Of a stretch of DNA of 11,710 nt, positions 1-5,476 are shown piece by piece. The stretch covers positions 1-11,710 of the forward strand of contig CAJMQU010000079.1 in the NCBI GenBank assembly GCA_905215555.1, given 5' to 3'. The number at the start of each line of letters is the position of its first letter. Within the stretch, counting starts at the first letter, position 1. The notes beneath the pieces are model-generated. The model was given only the letters and a program-made list of their open reading frames with translations, did no database searches and had not been told where the DNA came from. The translations under genes were made by a program, and so were the position numbers. Origin of the DNA: an uncultured bacterium (GTDB taxonomy: Bacteria; Bacteroidota; Bacteroidia; Bacteroidales; Bacteroidaceae).

Positions 1-160
1 TATCAACCACGAAGAGGGTGATAACGACGAAAACATCGACTATGACCTGAACTTGACGTTCAACAAGGCTCAAAAGCGCGAAGTGAACGTAGCCCTGTCC
101 AACACCTTTGGATTCGGTGGTCATAATGCATGTGTTATCTTCAAGAAATACGCAGAATAA
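1..160 (+). CDS. fabF: 3-oxoacyl-[acyl-carrier-protein] synthase II (FabF), C-terminal end only
   Basis: Partial gene cut by the left window edge; the reading frame starts at base 2 and gives 52 residues ending in TAA at 158-160. The tail contains NTFGFGGHNA followed by VIFKK, the C-terminal signature of KAS II-type condensing enzymes; its GFGG loop carries the gating Phe of the active site. FabF elongates acyl-ACP with malonyl-ACP in cytoplasmic type II fatty-acid synthesis. The catalytic Cys and His residues lie outside the window. rnc starts 6 nt after the stop on the same strand, so the two are probably co-transcribed; acpP-fabF-rnc is a common order in Bacteroidota. A related beta-ketoacyl synthase paralogue cannot be excluded from 52 residues, but the rnc neighbour favours FabF. 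Confidence 0.9.
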   Translation, partial: INHEEGDNDENIDYDLNLTFNKAQKREVNVALSNTFGFGGHNACVIFKKYAE

Positions 161-166
161 TCAGTC

Positions 167-1066
167 GTGTTACGTAATCAAATAAACAAGATAAGGCTCT
201 TATTCCATAAGGACAGAGAGTCTTATCTTTGTTTTTATAAGATACTGGGGTTCTATCCCCGCAACATCCGGCTCTACCAGCAGGCATTGTTGCATAAATC
301 CACTTCCATCCGCTCGGAAAAGGGACGCCCTTTGAATAATGAACGGTTGGAGTTTCTGGGTGACGCCATTCTTGACGCCATCGTGGGAGATATTGTCTAT
401 AAGCATTTCGAGGGCCGTCGCGAAGGTTTCCTCACGAACACACGTTCCAAAATCGTGCAGCGGGAAACGCTGAACAAACTGGCCGTAGAAATAGGTCTGG
501 ACAAGCTGGTAAAATACTCCACCCGCTCTTCCTCGCACAACAGTTACATGTACGGCAACGCATTCGAAGCATTTATCGGCGCCATTTATCTGGACCAGGG
601 CTACGAACGCTGCAAACGTTTCATGGAGGAAAAGATATTCAAGAGCTACATCGACCTCGACAAGATGTCCCGTAAGGAGGTGAACTTCAAGTCGAAACTG
701 ATTGAATGGAGCCAGAAGAACAAGGTTGAAGTCTCATTCGAGCTTATCGAGCAATTCCTTGATGAAGACTATAATCCTATGTTCCACACCGAAATCCGTA
801 TCGAGGGTATATCAGCCGGAAAAGGAACCGGATACTCTAAAAAGGAGTCCCAGCAGAATGCCGCACAGGCAGCATTGAAGAAGATTAAGAATGATGCCGC
901 ATTTAAAGAAGAGGTAGAAGCGGCAAAGGCACAGAATCATCAGGAAAAGGCCGTCAAAGGAGAAATCGCCGAAAATAGTTTATCGGAAGACGTTTCTGCC
1001 GAAGATGAGCAAAGTGACGCAGAACGTGGTGAAGGCCAATCATTCACCCCTACAATGAATCAATAA
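167..1066 (+). CDS. rnc: Ribonuclease III with acidic C-terminal tail
   Basis: Endonuclease that cuts double-stranded RNA, processing rRNA precursors and structured mRNAs in the cytoplasm. The RNase III domain spans about residues 20-165, with the signature NERLEFLGD at 58-66 (E59, E62, D66 match E. coli E38, E41, D45). The dsRNA-binding domain is about 173-242. Residues 243-299 are an extra, charged, Glu/Lys-rich low-complexity tail; E. coli RNase III has only 226 residues. In the second metal-binding segment the sequence reads GNAFEAFIGA: E134 matches E. coli E117, but N131 stands where E. coli has D114. The GTG at 167 is chosen as start because it lies 6 nt after fabF and the next Met is residue 128, inside the catalytic domain. 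The 3' end overlaps the convergent gene at 1050-2792 by 17 bp, leaving no room for a terminator between them. Confidence 0.95.
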   Translation: MLRNQINKIRLLFHKDRESYLCFYKILGFYPRNIRLYQQALLHKSTSIRSEKGRPLNNERLEFLGDAILDAIVGDIVYKHFEGRREGFLTNTRSKIVQRETLNKLAVEIGLDKLVKYSTRSSSHNSYMYGNAFEAFIGAIYLDQGYERCKRFMEEKIFKSYIDLDKMSRKEVNFKSKLIEWSQKNKVEVSFELIEQFLDEDYNPMFHTEIRIEGISAGKGTGYSKKESQQNAAQAALKKIKNDAAFKEEVEAAKAQNHQEKAVKGEIAENSLSEDVSAEDEQSDAERGEGQSFTPTMNQ

Positions 1067-2792
1067 ACTCATCCCACTGCTGCGGGGTGCCTTTCGTCCC
1101 AAAGAACTTTTCATAGAGCCTTCGCCTAACCGATGTTATGGATTCTCTGGAACGATCCGTTAGCCTCGCCATATCCTTAGGCAAGATATCAATCTTTATC
1201 AGAAGGCAGATATGAAGTTCATGTCTGCTAAGCTTGCAAATCCGGAAAAGTTTCTCTGTAAAATCCTTATAAGCAGTATTGACCGTTTGCTCCAACAAGT
1301 TCCATTTTTCGGGAGGCAAATGCGTATCTTTTTCCTCATTACAGATTTCCTTGAAATACTTGCAGATATCAGAATCTAAAAGCATCCTTCGAGCCTTTTC
1401 TCTCTCCTGTAATCCAAACTCTGCTTGTTTTCCGGCATAATACAGACCTCTTTTCTGCTGTTCTATCTGTTCCTTCTGCTGAGCGGGGTATGCTCCATCT
1501 CGAAGCAACTGTGCCAATTCTTCTTGTTTCCGCTTGTTTTCTTCGATGAACAGGGCACTTTTTTTATATTGTTCTTCTTCAATCCGCTTCAGCCGTAATA
1601 GTTGCAGGTTGAATTGCGCATGTTTCCTCCGACTATATTGGAAATAGGTAAAGAAGCAAAGCGACATAACGACACCTCCCGTCATGGAGTAGAATAAATA
1701 GATCTGCCTCTGCTTGTTTTCCGCTTTCAAACAGCTGTTCTCACTTTCTCTTAATGAATAATTATAAAGGGAGTTTATCTCACAGATTGTTTCAGAATCA
1801 ATAAATTTCCGAACAGAATCCAGCTTCTCCATATATTGTTCAAGATGTCCCTTTGCTACCTGAATTTTTCCTTCTTCCAGCGCTAATTCCGCCAAGCACC
1901 AATGGGCATCCGTCAGAGCATAAAGAGTACCAAATCCCAATAGTTTGTTATAATAATAGGATGCAGAATCTCTATTTCCCATCTTATAATACCAATCAGC
2001 GGTTATGGAATATACACCACTCTTTATCCGGTCAACTGTTGTTTTCAGCGAAGGTTGCAGTATTTTCTTTACTAAATCATATTTCCCCATCTGCACATAC
2101 ACTTTACCAATCTGGCTTTGTACCATACTCATAATCCGTGGATTATTTAAGGCAGACGCTAAATCATAAGCTTCCTGATAATACAGCAATGAGCTATCAA
2201 TACCTTCGACATCACAATATGTAGAAGCTAAGTCTCTTAAATCATAGATCATACTTATACTATCTTTTTCCAATACACTCCATCTGTAGGCTTGAGAATA
2301 GACTTTTCTCGCTTCATTCCAAAGCCCTTGCTCTGAAAAAATCCTTCCCATTTGACTATGTATCAGACTTCTTAGTTCACAACAAGAATCATCCCCTAAA
2401 ACATCCAGAGCTTTATCAAAATAATCTAATGCCTGCGGAGCATCTCCTAAATCACGGTATGTCCGTCCGGCATAAAAATAAGCTTCAGGAAGATGCCGGG
2501 TATCATCTTTCTTTATATAATAATGTAACACAGGGAGTATCCGGTTTTCTGAAGTCAGGGGAATATACGCCTTATCATCCGCCTTAACACAAAGCAAGCG
2601 ATAATACATTTGAGTTTCTTCTGATTGTGCGGACATATCATCTTTTATAGAGCACAGCAAGGAAACAGCACTATCCGGATTACTATTTGTCAAGTTATCC
2701 GCAAGTAGTAGAACTTGTGGATAAGCATTCTCCTTGCAAGCATAAAAACTCAACAAGAAAAGAGACACAAATAGATATAAGGTGTTTCTCAT
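1050..2792 (-). CDS. TPR / transmembrane / HTH signalling regulator (580 aa)
   Basis: Predicted membrane-anchored one-component regulator. The N-terminus is a hydrophobic signal segment (residues 3-18) with a possible but poor lipobox ending at C19. Residues about 35-345 are helical TPR-like repeats, for example AYFYAGRTYRDLGDAPQALDY near 104-124 and similar units near 145-170 and 223-247. One transmembrane helix lies at about 364-386, then a charged coiled coil (about 395-470), then a C-terminal LuxR-like helix-turn-helix at about 521-563 (LSRHELHICLLIKIDILPKDM, then RESITSVRRRLYEKF). This order puts the TPRs in the periplasm and the DNA-binding part in the cytoplasm; such TPR regulators are common in Bacteroides. 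Only the N-terminal Met gives a signal peptide, so start 2792 is used. A perfect -7 box (TACCTTTG, 2805-2798) sits just upstream, implying a very short or absent leader. It is divergent from 3036-4082, its likely target. Ligand and regulon are unknown. Confidence 0.85.
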   Translation of the reverse strand: MRNTLYLFVSLFLLSFYACKENAYPQVLLLADNLTNSNPDSAVSLLCSIKDDMSAQSEETQMYYRLLCVKADDKAYIPLTSENRILPVLHYYIKKDDTRHLPEAYFYAGRTYRDLGDAPQALDYFDKALDVLGDDSCCELRSLIHSQMGRIFSEQGLWNEARKVYSQAYRWSVLEKDSISMIYDLRDLASTYCDVEGIDSSLLYYQEAYDLASALNNPRIMSMVQSQIGKVYVQMGKYDLVKKILQPSLKTTVDRIKSGVYSITADWYYKMGNRDSASYYYNKLLGFGTLYALTDAHWCLAELALEEGKIQVAKGHLEQYMEKLDSVRKFIDSETICEINSLYNYSLRESENSCLKAENKQRQIYLFYSMTGGVVMSLCFFTYFQYSRRKHAQFNLQLLRLKRIEEEQYKKSALFIEENKRKQEELAQLLRDGAYPAQQKEQIEQQKRGLYYAGKQAEFGLQEREKARRMLLDSDICKYFKEICNEEKDTHLPPEKWNLLEQTVNTAYKDFTEKLFRICKLSRHELHICLLIKIDILPKDMARLTDRSRESITSVRRRLYEKFFGTKGTPQQWDEFIDSL

Positions 2793-2797
2793 ATCAA

Positions 2798-2805
2798 CAA
2801 AGGTA
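2798..2805 (-). promoter_or_regulatory. Bacteroides -7 box for the TPR regulator
   Basis: On the minus strand this reads TACCTTTG, an exact match to the Bacteroidota sigma-ABfr -7 consensus TAnnTTTG. Its last base is only 5 nt from the ATG at 2792. Transcription starting a few bases after the box would begin at or next to the start codon. No clear TTTG -33 element is seen upstream. Confidence 0.5.
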
Positions 2806-2851
2806 GGTTTTATTTTCCTAAAAAAGAGTTCTAAAAATATATTATTTCGAG

Positions 2852-2884
2852 ATGCACATTAAATGCACACTAAATGCACACTAA
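2852..2884. repeat. Three tandem 11-bp direct repeats, candidate operator
   Basis: Units ATGCACATTAA (2852-2862), ATGCACACTAA (2863-2873) and ATGCACACTAA (2874-2884) follow head to tail; the first differs from the others by one base. The 11-bp period is close to one helical turn, so each copy shows the same face of DNA. The array lies between the divergent regulator and the 3036-4082 unit. It ends about 28 bp before the weak -7 box at 2913-2920, which is where an activator would bind. The natural candidate binder is the HTH protein at 1050-2792; that link is inferred. Confidence 0.65.
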
Positions 2885-2912
2885 AAAAGTAATCACGAAT
2901 AAGTTTTTTCAT

Positions 2913-2920
2913 CACTTTTG
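2913..2920 (+). promoter_or_regulatory. Weak -7 box for the small-protein/barrel unit
   Basis: CACTTTTG matches TAnnTTTG except for the first base. No TTTG-like -33 element is visible about 20 bp upstream, where the sequence is AT-rich. A poor promoter just downstream of an 11-bp repeat array fits activator-dependent transcription. A start near 2926 would leave a leader of about 110 nt before the ATG at 3036. Confidence 0.35.
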
Positions 2921-2944
2921 TACATAACCCAAAAAACAAAAGCC

Positions 2945-2959
2945 ATGAAACAATTATAA
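2945..2959 (+). other. Minimal leader ORF (Met-Lys-Gln-Leu-stop)
   Basis: ATGAAACAATTATAA sits after an A-rich stretch (AAAAAACAAAAGCC) that looks like a typical Bacteroides translation-start context, roughly 20 nt after the predicted transcription start. It encodes only four residues, 76 nt upstream of the 119-aa gene. It could be a regulatory upstream ORF, the remnant of a decayed start, or chance. A second short frame at 3013-3111 (32 codons) overlaps the start of the 119-aa gene in another frame and has no recognisable product. Confidence 0.25.
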
Positions 2960-3035
2960 GTAAGCCACACCTGTTTCTTCTCATTCCTGAATAACACATC
3001 AGAATATCTATAATGAAGCGAAAAGTTCTGAAGTT

Positions 3036-3395
3036 ATGGCAGACCTCATTGTTACAGAAATGGGAAAATGTAGCTATGCTATTCCAGAAACAGAGAAGAA
3101 TATTTTAATTCAAAAAGTTAATTCTATCGTTTTAAAGAGTAAAACAGATTCTGCTACAGAGTTAATTACTCTCCTTAAGAATACTTGGCCAGAATACTCT
3201 GATGAATTATCTGTGATTGATGACTTCACTATTAATATTGGAAACATTACCAATAACACGGAGCTAATGAAAGCATACTTAGATGGTTATTTACAAGTCA
3301 TTGAAAGCTCAAACCTGACTAACTCTCCAAAAGGAGTCTTGAAGTCGAGCCTTGAAGTGGCAGCCAACAGTGCACTATTCTGGGTAACTGAATAA
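3036..3395 (+). CDS. Hypothetical protein, 119 aa, no recognised family
   Basis: I do not recognise this protein. It begins MADLIVTEMGKCSYAIPET, has no signal peptide or membrane segment, and looks largely helical, soluble and slightly acidic, with a single Cys (C12). Its codons are AT-rich: bases 3121-3180 are 18/60 G+C, against 31/60 for 10861-10920 in cysS. This suggests an accessory or recently acquired gene. The ATG at 3036 is the first Met in frame after a stop at 2988; an internal Met at residue 9 is an alternative start. The signal-peptide barrel gene follows after 33 nt on the same strand, so the two are probably co-transcribed from the promoter region near 2913. The divergent TPR/HTH regulator is the likely controller. 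The open frame, its position and its spacing support a real gene; function is unknown. Confidence 0.6.
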   Translation: MADLIVTEMGKCSYAIPETEKNILIQKVNSIVLKSKTDSATELITLLKNTWPEYSDELSVIDDFTINIGNITNNTELMKAYLDGYLQVIESSNLTNSPKGVLKSSLEVAANSALFWVTE

Positions 3396-3428
3396 CAGTT
3401 TTTTATAATAACTAAATAGTAACACATC

Positions 3429-4082
3429 ATGAGAAAAAACAGTTTAACATTCCTTCTATTTTTGCTCTGTACAGCCTTTATCAGAGCCCAGGCTTACAGT
3501 GATAGCAAATTCTCCATATCAATAGACCTGGGAGCTGGAAGCTTTTTCGGGCACTCTAATCTATCTTCTTATGGCGTTGATTACAGAGGAGAATATAAAA
3601 ACGGATTCAGTGGAAACATCAAAGCATCCTATTTGTTGGACAAAAAATTCCAAGTCGGCCTGAAGTTTAATCTTTTCTCGGCTTCCGAGAACTATGATTT
3701 GGCAAAAGAAGCACAGGTTGCCGACGACTTAGACTTGATTTATATTGCACCGCAAATTGGTTATCGGAAGTTGATTGCGCCAAATTGGTGCTTCGACTGC
3801 ATGGTGGGTGTCGGCTATATGCACTATCAAAGCAAAAGCCTCTATAACGAGATGGAACGTGAATGCAATAAAGGATTCCTGGGAGTCAATGCAGATTTAG
3901 GGCTTAACCGCCATTTATACAGAAACCTCTACATGGGTGCCAGTGTTTCGGTAATGGGTGGACACACTTCCTCACTGAAAGAGAAAATGAAAGGAAAAGA
4001 AGAGACACTGAAGTTAGATAAATGGAATCGCATAAAAGTGCTGAGGGCAGACCTTATGTTGTCGATAAAAGTATTGCTGTAA
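3429..4082 (+). CDS. Small outer-membrane beta-barrel protein (217 aa)
   Basis: Residues 1-22 form a classical signal peptide (MRKNSLTFLLFLLCTAFIRA, cleaved near AQA). The mature part has alternating hydrophobic/polar stretches ending in aromatic or Gly-rich turns (FSISIDLGAGSFFG, FQVGLKFNLF, LIYIAPQIGYRKL, FDCMVGVGYMHY, LGVNADLGLN, LYMGASVSVMGG, ADLMLSIKVLL). This is the pattern of a small barrel of about eight strands, like those annotated as outer-membrane beta-barrel proteins in Bacteroides. Three mature cysteines (C121, C124, C146) are unusual for such a barrel; C121 and C124 could form a disulfide. The C-terminus ends in Leu, not the Phe often seen in barrel proteins. It follows the 119-aa gene by 33 nt. 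Role unknown: a structural porin-like, adhesion or sensory role are all possible. Confidence 0.75.
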   Translation: MRKNSLTFLLFLLCTAFIRAQAYSDSKFSISIDLGAGSFFGHSNLSSYGVDYRGEYKNGFSGNIKASYLLDKKFQVGLKFNLFSASENYDLAKEAQVADDLDLIYIAPQIGYRKLIAPNWCFDCMVGVGYMHYQSKSLYNEMERECNKGFLGVNADLGLNRHLYRNLYMGASVSVMGGHTSSLKEKMKGKEETLKLDKWNRIKVLRADLMLSIKVLL

Positions 4083-4136
4083 AAACAGAGGCCATTTAGC
4101 CTACAAAGTGAATCAGTAGTTGAAATTATGACTTTC

Positions 4137-4213
4137 AGTAACGCTTAAAAAAGATTTTTTGGGGAGAGATAAATTATCATTTATGTGCCAAGTTGTTTTT
4201 TTTAAGCGTTACT
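4137..4213. repeat. 77-bp element with perfect 16-bp inverted repeats
   Basis: The left arm AGTAACGCTTAAAAAA (4137-4152) is exactly complementary to TTTTTTAAGCGTTACT (4198-4213), with 45 bases between. Inside, TTGG (4159-4162) can pair with CCAA (4188-4191), and ATAAAT (4169-4174) with ATTTAT (4179-4184) around TATC, so the whole unit can fold as one long interrupted hairpin. It lies between convergent genes (barrel and pfkA), so a bidirectional terminator is the simplest role. However, the T-run is inside the stem rather than after it, and the loop is long. A small MITE-like element is the alternative; I see no target-site duplication at its edges. Confidence 0.6.
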
Positions 4214-4233
4214 TAGCCATATACAGATGAAAT

Positions 4234-4255
4234 AAGTTTGTTCGCAGACTTTCTT
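4234..4255 (+). terminator. Possible hairpin with TTCG loop near the pfkA 3' end
   Basis: AAGTTTG (4234-4240) pairs with CAGACTT (4245-4251), including one G-T wobble, around the stable tetraloop TTCG; a short T-rich TCTT follows. It lies 16 bases beyond the pfkA stop and downstream of the barrel gene. It may help end plus-strand transcription, but the T-tract is weak. Confidence 0.3.
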
Positions 4256-4270
4256 AAGACTATATCATCA

Positions 4271-5281
4271 TCAGCCGAAACAAATTCCCATCCGGCGTCC
4301 CTGAACGACCAAGTCATTATCTTCCGTCACCAGTTTCAATTTTCCCGCAATCTCCTCCAGTGGTGCAGAAGAAATCTCATCGCCCTTCAACGTAATCATC
4401 CGGCCAAACTGTTTGGTGGCAATCAGTTCCGTAGCATGTCCGCCCATACGGGTAGAGAGGTTACGGTCGAAAGGTGTAGGCGAACCACCCCGCTGGATGT
4501 AACCAAGCACAGTCTCACGCGTTTCAATACCCGTTTCGTACTCTATCTCCTGGGCAATATACTCAGCAGCACGCTTCCGCCCGTCAGTTTGTATGCCTTC
4601 GGCAACCACTACGATGGAATAAGGTTTGCCTTTCTTCAAACGATTCAGAATGGTCTCTCCTATATTATGGATATTATAAGAAATTTCGGGTATCAGGATA
4701 ACATCGCCCCCGCCTGCCATGCCGGAATAGAGTGCAATCCAACCGGCCTTATGCCCCATCACCTCAATCACCATCACCCGCTTATGCGAACTGGCGGTAG
4801 AGTGCAGACGGTCGATGGCATCCGTGGCAATGCTGACGGCAGAGTCGAAACCGAAAGAGAAATCCGTCCCCCAAATGTCGTTGTCGATGGTTTTAGGCAC
4901 AGACACGATGTTCAACCCCATTGCAGCCAGTTTCGCCGCAGTCTTCTGCGTACCGTTACCACCGATACATACCACGCAATCCAGCCCTAATTCTTTCACA
5001 TTCTGTTCTATCAATGCCGGCTTATTGACATCGGACATTACACCGTTCTTCTTGAAAGGCTTTTCACGGGAAGTGCCGAGCATCGTCCCACCCAAATTCA
5101 ACAAACCGGACAAAGACTTATCTGTAAACGACTCCACATCCTTCGTCAGCAACCCCTGGAAGCCACTGTGAATGCCTACCACTTCCATTCCATAATGATT
5201 GATTGCAGTTTTGCACACCCCACGAATGGTGGCATTGATGCCGGGACAATCGCCCCCCGAAGTCAAAATACCGATTCTCAT
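4271..5281 (-). CDS. pfkA: 6-phosphofructokinase, group III-like
   Basis: Phosphorylates fructose 6-phosphate to the 1,6-bisphosphate in cytoplasmic glycolysis. The 336-residue length fits single-domain PFKs. Visible motifs: GGDCPGINA (9-17), IGGNGT (106-111), PKTIDND (129-135, catalytic D133), SHKR (165-168), EVMGHKAGW (173-181), VVAEG (225-229) and YIQRGGSPTPFDR (261-273). Substrate-defining positions are mixed. G110 matches ATP-type E. coli G104, while K130 replaces E. coli G124 as in PPi-type and group III enzymes. This G/K pair favours an ATP-using group III enzyme over a PPi enzyme, which has Asp at the first site. N109 stands at the Mg-binding D103 position, H177 replaces R171, and Y261 replaces the F6P-contacting H249. 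The gene is single, minus strand, divergent from GH3. The ATG at 5281 directly precedes the canonical RIGILTSGGD start. Symbol assigned by family. Confidence 0.93.
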   Translation of the reverse strand: MRIGILTSGGDCPGINATIRGVCKTAINHYGMEVVGIHSGFQGLLTKDVESFTDKSLSGLLNLGGTMLGTSREKPFKKNGVMSDVNKPALIEQNVKELGLDCVVCIGGNGTQKTAAKLAAMGLNIVSVPKTIDNDIWGTDFSFGFDSAVSIATDAIDRLHSTASSHKRVMVIEVMGHKAGWIALYSGMAGGGDVILIPEISYNIHNIGETILNRLKKGKPYSIVVVAEGIQTDGRKRAAEYIAQEIEYETGIETRETVLGYIQRGGSPTPFDRNLSTRMGGHATELIATKQFGRMITLKGDEISSAPLEEIAGKLKLVTEDNDLVVQGRRMGICFG

Positions 5282-5300
5282 AACTCTTATTTTTTAAAGA

Positions 5301-5380
5301 ACAAGTTAACGGGGTTTCAGGAGCCAAGGAAAATTGTCTATTCCTCTTGTCAACTGGTCAACTTGTTAAGTTGTCAACTG
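5301..5380. repeat. Four tandem 8-bp repeats plus an inverted copy between pfkA and GH3
   Basis: GTCAACTG (5349-5356), GTCAACTT (5357-5364), GTTAAGTT (5365-5372, degenerate) and GTCAACTG (5373-5380) run head to tail. Inside them CAACTT (5359-5364) pairs with AAGTTG (5368-5373). A near-inverted copy, ACAAGTTAAC, lies at 5301-5310; its complement differs from bases 5357-5366 at one position. The array sits in the 195-bp divergent gap. It would fall in the pfkA leader if the weak minus-strand -7 box at 5398-5391 (TATCTTTA) is used. It could be an operator, an mRNA structure or a dispersed Bacteroides repeat. Confidence 0.55.
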
Positions 5381-5440
5381 AATACGTCCGTAAAGATAGA
5401 AAAAAAAGAGAAAAAAGATAGAGAAGCCGATAAATAAGAT

Positions 5441-5448
5441 TATTTTTG
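5441..5448 (+). promoter_or_regulatory. -7 box for the GH3 gene
   Basis: TATTTTTG is an exact TAnnTTTG match and is followed by C, extending it to TAnnTTTGC. It lies 28 nt before the ATG at 5477, giving a leader of about 20 nt. No convincing TTTG -33 element is seen in the purine-rich stretch upstream (5396-5430). Confidence 0.6.
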
Positions 5449-5476
5449 CGCAACAAAATAGTTTTAACTAAGAGAG

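Noticed and set aside
4137..4213. Invertible promoter (phase-variation switch)
   Set aside because: The 45-bp interior has no TAnnTTTG box on either strand, it lies between two convergent gene ends, and no recombinase gene is in the window.
4238..4990. Long open frame on the plus strand opposite pfkA
   Set aside because: It lies almost wholly antisense to a gene with clear PFK motifs and its translation is low-complexity His/Arg/Thr-rich with no domain; a shadow of pfkA.
4271..5281. Pyrophosphate-dependent phosphofructokinase
   Set aside because: K130 fits, but the PPi-type Asp next to the GG motif is absent (G110), and the length and motifs fit group III ATP-type enzymes better.
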